Assembly (NCBI RefSeq): GCF_021283545.2
Contig: NZ_CP128540.1
Coordinates: forward strand, 6,174,501 to 6,238,500
Direction of reading: 5' to 3'
Origin: Pseudomonas alloputida
Lineage (GTDB): Bacteria; Pseudomonadota; Gammaproteobacteria; Pseudomonadales; Pseudomonadaceae
Length of the DNA stretch: 64,000 bases
Made by a program: the position numbers and the translations under genes. Below the pieces are notes generated by a model. The model did not search any database, was not told the origin of the DNA, and saw nothing but the letters and a program-made list of their open reading frames with translations. Shown in pieces: positions 44,955 to 53,577 of this stretch (position 1 is the stretch's first letter; each line of letters opens with the position of its first letter).

Positions 44955-46259
44955 TTACTGCTGGTGAGCCGGCGCGCTTTGCCCGTGCTTGGCCACTTCC
45001 CGGCTATTGCCATAACGGGAGATATCCAGGCCTTCGGCACTGATCTGCGGCTTCTTGCGCGCAATCAGGTCGGCCAGCAGGCGGCCGGAACCGCACGCCA
45101 TGGTCCAGCCCAAGGTACCGTGACCGGTGTTCAGGAACAGGTTGCGGAACGCCGTGGCACCCACGATCGGTGTGCCGTCCGGGGTCGCCGGGCGCAAGCC
45201 GGTCCAGAAGCTGGCCTGGCTCAGGTCACCGCCGCGAGGATAAAGGTCGTTGACGATCATCTCCAGCGTTTCGCGCCGACGCGGGTTCAGCGACAGGTCA
45301 AAACCAGCGATTTCAGCCATGCCCCCAACGCGGATGCGGTTGTCGAAACGGGTGATGGCAACCTTGTAGGTCTCGTCGAGAATGGTCGAAGTCGGGGCCA
45401 TGTCGCTGTTGGTGATCGGCACGGTCAGCGAATAGCCTTTCAGCGGATACACCGGAGCCTTGATGCCCAGCGGCTTGAGCATCTGTGGCGAGTAGCTGCC
45501 CAGCGCCAGCACGTAGCGGTCTGCCGTTTCCAGCTTGCCGTCGATCCACACGCCATTGATGCGGTCACCCGCGAAGTCCAGGCGCTGGATGTCCTGGCCG
45601 AAGCGGAACTCCACGCCCAGCTTCAACGCCATGTCGGCAAGCTTGGTGGTAAACAGCTGGCAGTCGCCAGTCTGGTCGTTCGGCAGGCGCAGGGCGCCGG
45701 CCAGGATATCTTTCACGCCGGCCAGGGCGGGTTCGACGCGGGCAATGCCGTCGCGGTCGAGCAGCTCGTAGGGCACACCGGACTGTTCGAGTACGGCAAT
45801 GTCCTTGGCCGCAGCATCGACCTGGGCCTGGGTGCGGAACAGCTGGGTGGTGCCCAGGCTGCGGTTTTCGTAGTTGATGCCGGTTTCGGCGCGCAGCTCG
45901 TCGAGGCAGTCACGGCTGTACTCGGACAGGCGCACCATGCGCTCCTTGTTCACCGCGTAGCGGCTGGCAGTGCAGTTGCGCAGCATCTGTGCCATCCACA
46001 GGTACTGGTCGACATCGCCCGTGAGCTTGATGGCCAGGGGGGCGTGACGCTCCAGCAGCCACTTGATGGCTTTGAGCGGTACGCCAGGCGCAGCCCAGGG
46101 CGAGGCATAGCCGGGCGAGATCTGGCCGGCGTTGGCAAAGCTGGTTTCCATGGCCACCGCCGGCTGGCGGTCGACCACCGTGACTTCGAAACCTTGCCGG
46201 GCCAGGTAGTAGGCACTGGCGGTTCCGATTACACCGCTACCAAGTACCAGAACTCGCAT
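44955..46259 (-). CDS. dadA: D-amino acid dehydrogenase small subunit
   Basis: A 434-residue flavoprotein from the ATG at 46259. The FAD fold is [19 protein letters not shown], followed by [20 protein letters not shown], and the C-terminal [20 protein letters not shown] contacts FAD. It oxidises D-alanine and other D-amino acids to oxo-acids and passes electrons to the respiratory chain. It is divergent from lrp, as in other pseudomonads. Confidence 0.95.
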
Positions 46260-46415
46260 CGTTTTATCCCTCACACGCGGCGCGCCGCACACTTTTATTG
46301 AAATGGCATGAATGGGCGCAGTATAGGAATTTGAGACCAGTGCAATTCACTATATAAAAGCCTATTATTGGCGAGAATTCTCGGCAAAATCGCCTTTCAC
46401 GGAGGGGCATCCCCT

Positions 46416-46904
46416 ATGAGAACCCAGCACCAGACCAAGCGTGAACTGGACAAGATCGACCGCAACATCCTGCGTATCCTGCAGAATGACGGGCGTATTT
46501 CCTTCACCGAACTGGGCGAGAAAGTTGGGCTGTCCACCACTCCTTGTACCGAGCGGGTTCGCCGCCTTGAGCGCGAGGGCATCATCATGGGCTACAACGC
46601 CCGCCTGAACCCGCAGCACCTCAAGGGCAGCCTGCTGGTGTTCGTGGAAATCAGCCTGGACTACAAGTCGGGCGATACCTTCGAGGAGTTCCGCCGCGCG
46701 GTCTTGAAGCTGCCCCACGTGCTGGAATGCCACCTGGTGTCGGGTGACTTCGACTATCTGGTTAAAGCGCGTATTTCGGAAATGGCCTCATACCGCAAGC
46801 TGCTCGGCGACATCCTGCTGAAACTGCCGCACGTGCGCGAATCGAAGAGCTACATCGTGATGGAAGAGGTGAAGGAGAGCCTTTGCCTGCCGATCCCGGA
46901 CTGA
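46416..46904 (+). CDS. Lrp/AsnC-family regulator of the dad operon
   Basis: A 162-residue protein from the ATG at 46416. The N-terminal HTH (RNILRILQNDGRISFTELGE) is followed by the RAM ligand-binding domain (FVEISLDYKSGDTFEEF, CHLVSGDFDYLVKARI). The position divergent from dadA, 156 bp away, matches DadR, which activates the dad genes with L-alanine as the effector in P. aeruginosa. The name dadR would be reasonable but is not proven here. Confidence 0.92.
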   Translation: MRTQHQTKRELDKIDRNILRILQNDGRISFTELGEKVGLSTTPCTERVRRLEREGIIMGYNARLNPQHLKGSLLVFVEISLDYKSGDTFEEFRRAVLKLPHVLECHLVSGDFDYLVKARISEMASYRKLLGDILLKLPHVRESKSYIVMEEVKESLCLPIPD

Positions 46905-46906
46905 GG

Positions 46907-47260
46907 CTAGACCAGCACCTGGCGGGTGGTGGCAATGAACTGGTGGACCAACTGTTCAGCGGCGGGGTCGATCATCGGTTCAGGGCCACGACCACGCGGG
47001 CAGGCCATGCGCGGGGTGGTACCGAACAACCGGCAGATCATCGGCCGCTCTTCATACACCGTGCAGCCGTTGGGGCCCAGGTGCACGCAGTCCAGACGCT
47101 CCAGAGCAGCGTCCTGCTCGGCCTGGGACTTGCGCGGCAGGCGGGCCATTTCCTCCGCCGAGGTAGTGACCGGGCCGCAGCAGTCGTGGCAGCCGGGCTC
47201 GCACTCGAAAGAGGGGATGAGTTCGCGCAGGAAGTGGATCTTGTGGCGGTTGCAGGACAT
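46907..47260 (-). CDS. YkgJ-family Cys-cluster protein
   Basis: A 117-residue protein from the ATG at 47260. The Cys pattern (FECEPGCHDCCGPVTTS, then LDCVHLGPNGCTVYEERPMI, CRLFG, MACPRG) is that of the CxxxCxxCC zinc- or iron-chelating family. The function is not established. Its end is two bases from the lrp stop, in convergent orientation. Confidence 0.88.
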   Translation of the reverse strand: MSCNRHKIHFLRELIPSFECEPGCHDCCGPVTTSAEEMARLPRKSQAEQDAALERLDCVHLGPNGCTVYEERPMICRLFGTTPRMACPRGRGPEPMIDPAAEQLVHQFIATTRQVLV

Positions 47261-47297
47261 GACGGGATACAAGCTGACAAAGTGATTGGATTATAGG

Positions 47298-47323
47298 CTT
47301 ATTCGCGGGTTCACCCGCGAACG
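47298..47323. repeat. Partial REP (core only)
   Basis: attcgcgggttcacccgcgaa, the palindromic core without the flanking half-sites. Confidence 0.7.
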
Positions 47324-47403
47324 AGTATGAAGCCCTCGCTGGTTGCCCGGCCGCGATGGCACAGCTTATCCTCGTCCCCCCTCCATTTTTCAGGGCCGCC
47401 CCA

Positions 47404-48696
47404 ATGATCCACAGCGCGCAGCACGCCGCCTCCTATTACGCCGCCAGCAGCGCGCCACACCCCGACCACGCCTACCTGCAAGGCGAACACAACGCCGACG
47501 TGTGCATCATCGGCGGCGGCTACTCGGGCCTGAACACCGCCATCGAGCTGGCCGAGCGTGGTTTCTCGGTCATCCTGCTGGAAGCGCGCAAACTTGGCTG
47601 GGGCGCCAGTGGGCGCAATGGCGGGCAACTGATCCGAGGGGTCGGTCATGGTCTGGAGCAGTTCCTCCCGGTCATCGGAGAAGAAGGCGTGCGCACCATG
47701 AAACTGATGGGCCTGGAGGCCGTACAGATCGTGCGCGAGCGGGTAGAAAAGCATGCTATCGCCTGCGACCTGGCCTGGGGCTACTGCGACCTGGCCAACA
47801 AACCCGCCGAGCTGCTGGGCTTTGCCCAAGACGCCGAGGAGCTGCGCGGTCTGGGCTATGCACATGAGCTGCGGCTGGTCGGCAAGGACGATATCCACAG
47901 CGTGGTGGGTGCCGACTGCTATGTGGGGGGGCTGGTCGACATGGGCTCCGGGCATCTGCATCCGCTCAATCTGGCATTGGGTGAAGCCGCCGCAGCCGCC
48001 CGCCTGGGCGTGAAGTTGTTCGAGCAATCCGAAGTCACCCGCATCGACTACGGCACTGAAGTGCAGGTGCATACTGCCCAAGGCCGGGTACGCGCCAAGA
48101 CCCTGGTACTGTGCTGCAACGCCTACCACAACGACCTCAATCGCGAGCTGGGCGGCAAGGTGCTGCCGGCCGGCAGCTACATCATCGCCACCGAGCCGCT
48201 GGGCGAAGAACGCGCACGCACATTGCTGCCGCAGAATATGGCGGTGTGTGACCAGCGCGTGGCGCTGGACTACTACCGCCTGTCCGCCGACCACCGCCTG
48301 CTGTTTGGCGGTGCCTGCCACTATTCAGGCCGCGACCCGAAGGACATCGCCGCCTACATGCGGCCGAAGATGCTCAAGGTGTTCCCGCAGCTTGCCGACG
48401 TGCGCATCGACTACCAGTGGGGTGGCATGATCGGCATTGGTGCCAATCGCCTGCCGCAGGTTGGCCGCCTGGCCAGCCAGCCGAACGTGTATTACGCCCA
48501 GGCCTACTCGGGCCATGGGCTCAACGCCACCCACCTGGCCGCGCGCCTGCTGGGTGAAGCCATCAGTGGCCAGGAAAGCGGGCGCTTCGACCTTTTCAAC
48601 AAGGTGCCGCACATCACCTTCCCTGGCGGCAAGCACCTGCGCTCGCCACTGCTGGCGCTGGGAATGCTGTGGCATCGCCTCAAAGAGCTGACTTGA
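47404..48696 (+). CDS. FAD-dependent amine oxidase, gamma-glutamylputrescine oxidase type
   Basis: A 430-residue DAO-family protein from the ATG at 47404. The FAD motif is CIIGGGYSGLNTAIELAERG, then GWGASGRNGGQLIRGVGHG, and the C-terminal YAQAYSGHGLNATHLA contacts FAD. It is close in pattern to PuuB and to the PauB enzymes of P. aeruginosa. It probably oxidises a glutamylated polyamine, with the aldehyde handed to a KauB-like dehydrogenase such as the one at 53578. The substrate is inferred from family and context. Confidence 0.88.
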   Translation: MIHSAQHAASYYAASSAPHPDHAYLQGEHNADVCIIGGGYSGLNTAIELAERGFSVILLEARKLGWGASGRNGGQLIRGVGHGLEQFLPVIGEEGVRTMKLMGLEAVQIVRERVEKHAIACDLAWGYCDLANKPAELLGFAQDAEELRGLGYAHELRLVGKDDIHSVVGADCYVGGLVDMGSGHLHPLNLALGEAAAAARLGVKLFEQSEVTRIDYGTEVQVHTAQGRVRAKTLVLCCNAYHNDLNRELGGKVLPAGSYIIATEPLGEERARTLLPQNMAVCDQRVALDYYRLSADHRLLFGGACHYSGRDPKDIAAYMRPKMLKVFPQLADVRIDYQWGGMIGIGANRLPQVGRLASQPNVYYAQAYSGHGLNATHLAARLLGEAISGQESGRFDLFNKVPHITFPGGKHLRSPLLALGMLWHRLKELT

Positions 48697-48753
48697 AAGT
48701 CCCCATCCTTGTGGCAGCAACTGTCTTGCTTAAAATCTAAAAGCTGACGCGCC

Positions 48754-48788
48754 CCCTGTGGGAGCGGGCGTGCCCGCTCCCACAGGGT
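48754..48788. repeat. Compact REP hairpin
   Basis: cctgtgggagcgggcg and cgcccgctcccacagg are joined almost without spacer, giving a perfect stem after the amine-oxidase gene. Confidence 0.85.
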
Positions 48789-48839
48789 CGGTGCAAGTTT
48801 CAAGTCTGGGGAACAACAGGCCCTCCAGCGACCATCGTG

Positions 48840-49070
48840 TCAGTCCTTCCAGAAGGGTTTCCGCCCTTCGATCCGGGCCTGCTCCCAGCTCAGCCCGACA
48901 TCGCGCAACTCGTCATCGGTCAGCTGCAGCAACGCCCTGCGGGTATGCCAGCGATGCAGCATCAGCCCCCAACGCCCCAAACCCTCTGGCGCGTTGAACA
49001 CCTTGGCCTGCTGCCCGGCTTCCAGTTCCTTGGCCAACAGTTGCAAGCGCACATCGCTCATGCCACCCAT
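48840..49070 (-). CDS. DUF1127 small basic protein
   Basis: A 76-residue protein from the ATG at 49070 with GGGAGG seven bases upstream. The C-terminal DUF1127 motif is ALLQLTDDELRDVGLSWEQA. Small DUF1127 proteins have been linked to RNA turnover and phosphate or carbon control in alphaproteobacteria; their role in Pseudomonas is not settled. It is divergent from the MocR regulator, a conserved pairing in pseudomonads as I recall. Confidence 0.85.
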   Translation of the reverse strand: MGGMSDVRLQLLAKELEAGQQAKVFNAPEGLGRWGLMLHRWHTRRALLQLTDDELRDVGLSWEQARIEGRKPFWKD

Positions 49071-49130
49071 CACCGCATCCTCCCGTTCAGTTGTTACCGT
49101 GGAGAAAGCATGCGCGTCGGCACCCTCGAC

Positions 49131-49215
49131 AATACAGATCCAATACAGCCTTATTATTCCCATACAGAATTGGCCGCTGGTCGACTGAATGCTGTATTTT
49201 CAGCCCAACTGTACC
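49131..49215. promoter_or_regulatory. Repeated ATACAG-type sites upstream of the MocR gene
   Basis: Two AATACAG copies at 49131-49137 and 49142-49148 (11 bp apart), CATACAG at 49161-49167, and inverted CTGTATT at 49192-49198 and CTGTACC at 49209-49215. The region covers the divergent promoters of the DUF1127 and MocR genes. MocR proteins typically bind two or more direct repeats in their own promoter, so this is a good operator candidate. Confidence 0.6.
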
Positions 49216-49248
49216 GGTCGCTATGCCAATGCAGCGCAGGAGTATGCC

Positions 49249-50679
49249 GTGACCCTCTACCTGAATCTCGCCGAAATACTCGGCGCCCGAATCAAGCAGG
49301 GCCTCTATCGCCCTGGCCAGCGCCTGCCGTCCGTGCGCGCACTGAGTGAGGAGCATGGGGTCAGCCTGAGCACCGTGCAGCAGGCCTATCGCATGCTCGA
49401 AGACAGCGGTATGGTCTCGCCGCGGCCCAAGTCCGGCTACTTCGTCAGCGACCAACGGCAGTTGCCGGCACTGCCCGCAGTCAGCCGCCCGGCCCAGCGC
49501 CCGGTGGACATCTCGCAGTGGGAACAGGTGCTGGAGCTGGTGCGCAGTACGCCGCGCCAGGATGTGGTGCAACTCGGCCGCGGCATGCCCGACATCGACA
49601 GCCCTACCCTGAAGCCGCTGCTGCGCAGCCTTGCCCAGTTGAGCCGGCGCCAGGACATGCCTGGCCTGTACTACGACAACATCCACGGTAACCTGGCCCT
49701 GCGCGAACAGGTGGCCCGGCTGATGCTCGACTCCGGCTGCCGCCTGGGGCCGGCCGACCTGGTGATTACCACCGGCTGCCATGAGGCGCTGTCATGCAGC
49801 ATCCGCGCAGTCTGCGAGCCAGGCGACATCGTCGCGGTCGACTCGCCCAGCTTCCACGGCGCCATGCAAACCCTCAAGGGCTTGGGCATGAAAGCGCTGG
49901 AAATCCCCACCGACCCGGTCACCGGCATCAGCCTGGAGGCGCTGGAGCTGGCCCTGGAGCAGTGGCCGATCAAGCTCATTCAGATCACCCCCAGCTGCAA
50001 CAACCCGCTGGGCTACATCATGCCCGAGGCACGCAAGAAGGCCCTGCTGAGCCTCGCCCAACGCTATGACGTGGCGATTCTGGAAGACGATGTGTACGGC
50101 GACCTGGCCTATACCTACCCACGCCCACGCACCCTGAAGTCGTTCGACGACGATGGCCGCGTGCTGCTCTGCAGTTCGTTCTCCAAAACCCTCGCGCCCG
50201 GCCTGCGGATCGGCTGGGTGGCGCCCGGGCGCTACCTGGAGCGCGTGCTGCACATGAAATACATCAGCACCGGCAGCACCGCCAGCCAGCCTCAGCTGGC
50301 CATCGCTGACTTCATCGCAGCCGGGCACTACCAGCCCCATGTACGGCGCATGCGCAGCCAGTACCAGCGTGGCCGCGACCTGATGGGCGACTGGGTGACC
50401 CGCTACTTCCCGGCGGGCACCCGGGTCAGCCGGCCCCAGGGCGGCTTCATGCTGTGGGTGGAATTACCCGAACATCTCGATACGCTTCGGCTGAACCGCG
50501 CTTTACTGGAGCAGGGCGTGCAGGTTGCCGTGGGCAGCATCTTTTCGGCCTCGGGCAAGTTTCGCCACTGCCTGCGCATGAATTTCGCCGCCAGGCCAAC
50601 GCCGCAAATCGAAGCCTCCGTGCGCAAGGTTGGTGAAACCGCCCTTCGTCTACTGGATGACGAAAGCGCCGACGCGTAA
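49249..50679 (+). CDS. MocR-type regulator (GntR HTH fused to class I aminotransferase)
   Basis: A 476-residue protein. The start is a GTG at 49249, chosen for the AGGAG at 49238-49242 and because the GntR domain begins just after. The HTH (residues about 8-75) has RPGQRLPSVRALSEEHGVSL, and the aminotransferase fold (about 110-465) has the PLP Lys in LCSSFSKTLAPGLRIGW, with PSCNNPLGYIMP and EDDVYGDLAY. It probably senses an amino acid or PLP derivative and controls the divergent DUF1127 gene or itself. Confidence 0.9.
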   Translation: MTLYLNLAEILGARIKQGLYRPGQRLPSVRALSEEHGVSLSTVQQAYRMLEDSGMVSPRPKSGYFVSDQRQLPALPAVSRPAQRPVDISQWEQVLELVRSTPRQDVVQLGRGMPDIDSPTLKPLLRSLAQLSRRQDMPGLYYDNIHGNLALREQVARLMLDSGCRLGPADLVITTGCHEALSCSIRAVCEPGDIVAVDSPSFHGAMQTLKGLGMKALEIPTDPVTGISLEALELALEQWPIKLIQITPSCNNPLGYIMPEARKKALLSLAQRYDVAILEDDVYGDLAYTYPRPRTLKSFDDDGRVLLCSSFSKTLAPGLRIGWVAPGRYLERVLHMKYISTGSTASQPQLAIADFIAAGHYQPHVRRMRSQYQRGRDLMGDWVTRYFPAGTRVSRPQGGFMLWVELPEHLDTLRLNRALLEQGVQVAVGSIFSASGKFRHCLRMNFAARPTPQIEASVRKVGETALRLLDDESADA

Positions 50680-50739
50680 CTTTGCGCCGCCCGTCACGGT
50701 CAAACCCCTAAAGCCCTTGCTGCACAGGACGGTTCACCC

Positions 50740-52293
50740 TTGAGACTCCAGCGAGCCTTGCCTCTGCTGCTGGTGTTGTTGCTCGGCGTTGCCGGTTGCA
50801 CAAGCATCAGCGCGCCCCGCGAAACCAGCCAGGCGTTGCCTGCCCACGAATCGGCCTTTGGCCGCTCGGTGCTGCGCCAGGCCGCGCCCTATGGCGGCCG
50901 CTCGGGCTTTCGCCTGCTGCCCAACAGCAACGAGGCATTTCGCGCCCGCGCCGAACTGATACGCAACGCCCAGGCGAGCATCGACCTGCAGTACTACATC
51001 GTCCACGACGGTCTCAGTACCCGCGCCCTTGTGCATGAACTGCTGCGCGCTGCCGACCGTGGCGTGCGCGTGCGCATCCTGCTCGACGACACCACCAGCG
51101 ACGGCCTGGACACCGTCATGGGCACCCTCGATGCCCATCCGAACATCCACATTCGCGTGTTCAACCCACTGCATCTGGGGCGCAGTACCGGCGTTACGCG
51201 CGCCGTGGGCCGGCTGTTCAACTTGTCGCGCCAGCACCGGCGCATGCACAACAAGCTGTTCCTGGTGGACAACAGCATGGCCATCGTCGGCGGGCGCAAC
51301 CTGGGCGACGAGTATTTCGATGCCGAGCCCAACCTCAACTTCACCGACATCGACCTGCTGGGCGTGGGCCCGGTAGCCGAGCAGCTGGGGCACAGCTTCG
51401 ACCAGTACTGGAACAGCGCCCTCAGCCGGCCGATCACCGATTTCCTCTGGCATGACCCGGATGCCAACGACCTGCGGGCTAGCCGCCAGCGCCTGGAAGT
51501 GTCGCTGGCCAAAGCCAGGACCCAGCGCAAGGCCCTGTACGACCGCTTGATGGCCTATCAGTCGCAGCCGCGCCTGGATGTGTGGCGCAACGAGCTGATC
51601 TGGGCTCACGCACAGGCCCTATGGGATGCGCCCAGCAAGGTGTTGGCCGAAGACGAACCGGACCCGCAATTACTGCTGAGCCAGCAACTGGCTCCGGACC
51701 TGGCTAACGTGCACCGCGAGTTGGTCCTGGCATCGGCCTACTTTGTACCGGGCGAACCGGGGCTGCTGTACCTGACCGGCCGCGCCGACGCTGGCGTTTC
51801 GGTGAAGCTGCTGACCAACTCGCTGGAAGCCACCGACGTGCCGGCAGTGCATGGAGGCTATGCACCCTATCGTCGTGCCTTGCTTGAGCACGGGGTGCAG
51901 CTTTACGAGCTTCGCCGCCAGCCAGGCGACCCCAGCGCGGGGCGACTGAGTTTCCGTGGCAGCTCGGATTCGAGCCTGCACACCAAGGCGATCGTGTTCG
52001 ACCGGCGCAAGACCTTCATCGGCTCGTTCAACTTCGACCCGCGCTCAGTATTGTGGAACACCGAGGTCGGGGTACTGGTGGACAGCCCGGAGCTGGCCGA
52101 ATACACCCGCGAACTGGCCCAGCAGGGTATGGCGCCTGCGCTGAGCTATCAGGTGAAACTGATAGGTAACAAGCTGGTGTGGGCGACCGAGGACAATGGC
52201 CAACGGCACGTGCTGACGTCTGAGCCGGGCGGGATCTGGCGACGCTTCAATGCCTGGATCAGCAAGGCGGTTGGCTTGGAGAAGATGCTATAG
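50740..52293 (+). CDS. Phospholipase D-family lipoprotein (cardiolipin-synthase-like)
   Basis: A 517-residue protein; the start is a TTG at 50740, since no nearby ATG keeps the signal sequence. A lipoprotein signal ends in LLGVAGC. Two PLD motifs are present: MHNKLFLVDNSMAIVGGRN near residue 170 and LHTKAIVFDRRKTFIGSFNF near residue 410. The architecture resembles YmdC/ClsC-type proteins anchored in the envelope, so phosphatidyl transfer is likely; nuclease activity is less likely. Confidence 0.88.
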   Translation: MRLQRALPLLLVLLLGVAGCTSISAPRETSQALPAHESAFGRSVLRQAAPYGGRSGFRLLPNSNEAFRARAELIRNAQASIDLQYYIVHDGLSTRALVHELLRAADRGVRVRILLDDTTSDGLDTVMGTLDAHPNIHIRVFNPLHLGRSTGVTRAVGRLFNLSRQHRRMHNKLFLVDNSMAIVGGRNLGDEYFDAEPNLNFTDIDLLGVGPVAEQLGHSFDQYWNSALSRPITDFLWHDPDANDLRASRQRLEVSLAKARTQRKALYDRLMAYQSQPRLDVWRNELIWAHAQALWDAPSKVLAEDEPDPQLLLSQQLAPDLANVHRELVLASAYFVPGEPGLLYLTGRADAGVSVKLLTNSLEATDVPAVHGGYAPYRRALLEHGVQLYELRRQPGDPSAGRLSFRGSSDSSLHTKAIVFDRRKTFIGSFNFDPRSVLWNTEVGVLVDSPELAEYTRELAQQGMAPALSYQVKLIGNKLVWATEDNGQRHVLTSEPGGIWRRFNAWISKAVGLEKML

Positions 52294-52303
52294 CGGCGAT
52301 TCC

Positions 52304-52319
52304 GGGGCCTTGCGGCCCC
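52304..52319. terminator. Short GC hairpin between convergent genes
   Basis: ggggcc/ggcccc with a 4-base loop lies after the PLD gene and before the convergent MFS stop. No T-run follows on the plus strand, so it is a weak candidate. Confidence 0.4.
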
Positions 52320-52327
52320 CAAAATCA

Positions 52328-53467
52328 TCAGGCAGAAACCGGCTCAAAGGCTCCGCGCCGCCGCGTCAATACAACCAACCCCGCAGCCCCGGCCGCCATC
52401 AGGAACAGCAACGCATGCCCGCTGATCCACTGGCTCCCCGCCCCGGCCAACAACGGCCCGAGCAAACAGCCAATGCCCCACAGTTGGGCTACGTGGGCAT
52501 TGGCCCGTACCAACTCATCATCGCGGTAGCGCTCACCGATCAGCACCAGCGACAAGGTGAACAAGCCGCCGGCACTGGCGCCGAACAACACCCACAACGG
52601 CCAGATAACCGGGGTGTGCAACAGCAGCGGGATCGCCAGACTGGACACCAGCAGGGTCACCGCACAGCCAGTGAACAGGGTACGTCGCGACATATGGTCG
52701 GCCAGCGCGCCGATGGGCAATTGCAGCACCGCATCACCCACCACCACGGTACTCACCATGAACAAGGCGATTTCGGTGCTGAAGCCCTGCTGCAGGCAAT
52801 ACACCGGCAGCAAGGTGAGGATCATCGCCTCGAACGAGGCGAACAGGGCAATGGCCCAGGCAATTACCGGCAAGCGTCGGCAGAAGGCGAACAGGTCGCC
52901 AAAGGTGACACTGCAGGCTTCCGTGCTCGGCGCTCCACCACGCCCCAGCAGAACCAGCGGCGCGGCCAGCAGCAGGCCGGTCGCCGCCCAGAAGCCGAAG
53001 TCGTCATCAGAGCCGAGGAAACCCAGCACCAACGGCCCGGCCAACTGGCTCAGGGCGTAGCTGCTGCCATACAGCGCCACCAACCGGCCACGCCACTGTT
53101 CGACCACCAGTTGGTTGATCCAGCTTTCGCCGAGGATGAACACCACGGTCAGAGACATGCCGATCATCAGCCGCAGCAGCAGCCATAACGGGTAACTAGG
53201 CAGCAGCGCGAGCAGGCCAATCGACAGCGCCCCGCCCCACAGGCACAGGCGCATCGCCGAAGGTACGCCAACCCAACCTGCCAGGCGGCTGGCCAGGCTG
53301 GCGCCGGCCAGTACGCCCAACGCCGGCATTGCCGCCATCACGCCGATGGCGAAGCTGCCGTAGCCCCAGGCCTCCAGGCGCAGGGACACCAGCGGCATGC
53401 TCACGCCAAGCGCCAGCCCGACACTGAGCACCGATGCCAGTACGGCGAAGTAGGTACCCCAACGCAT
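52328..53467 (-). CDS. MFS transporter (YcaD-like)
   Basis: A 379-residue membrane protein with about 12 segments. Landmarks: GVSMPLVSLRLEAWGYGSFA near the start, MIGMSLTVVFILGESWINQL, and the second-half ALADHMSRRTLFTGCAVTLL. The YcaD group has no defined substrate. It is a single gene between two hairpin-rich gaps. Confidence 0.9.
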   Translation of the reverse strand: MRWGTYFAVLASVLSVGLALGVSMPLVSLRLEAWGYGSFAIGVMAAMPALGVLAGASLASRLAGWVGVPSAMRLCLWGGALSIGLLALLPSYPLWLLLRLMIGMSLTVVFILGESWINQLVVEQWRGRLVALYGSSYALSQLAGPLVLGFLGSDDDFGFWAATGLLLAAPLVLLGRGGAPSTEACSVTFGDLFAFCRRLPVIAWAIALFASFEAMILTLLPVYCLQQGFSTEIALFMVSTVVVGDAVLQLPIGALADHMSRRTLFTGCAVTLLVSSLAIPLLLHTPVIWPLWVLFGASAGGLFTLSLVLIGERYRDDELVRANAHVAQLWGIGCLLGPLLAGAGSQWISGHALLFLMAAGAAGLVVLTRRRGAFEPVSA

Positions 53468-53492
53468 TACAGCCTCCCAGCCAATATTTCCA

Positions 53493-53571
53493 GGGGCCCA
53501 TTTGCGGGCAAGCCCGCTCCTGCAACGGTCGCGAAGACCTGCAGGAGCGGGCTTGCCCGCGAAAAGGACCT
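53493..53571. repeat. REP pair (inverted, gcgggcaagcccgc cores)
   Basis: Facing copies between the aldehyde dehydrogenase gene and the MFS gene, both on the minus strand. Confidence 0.9.
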
Positions 53572-53577
53572 ACCGGG

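Noticed and set aside
43806..46301. 831-codon frame antisense to dadX and dadA
   Set aside because: Composition artefact spanning two real genes and their gap; no recognisable domain.
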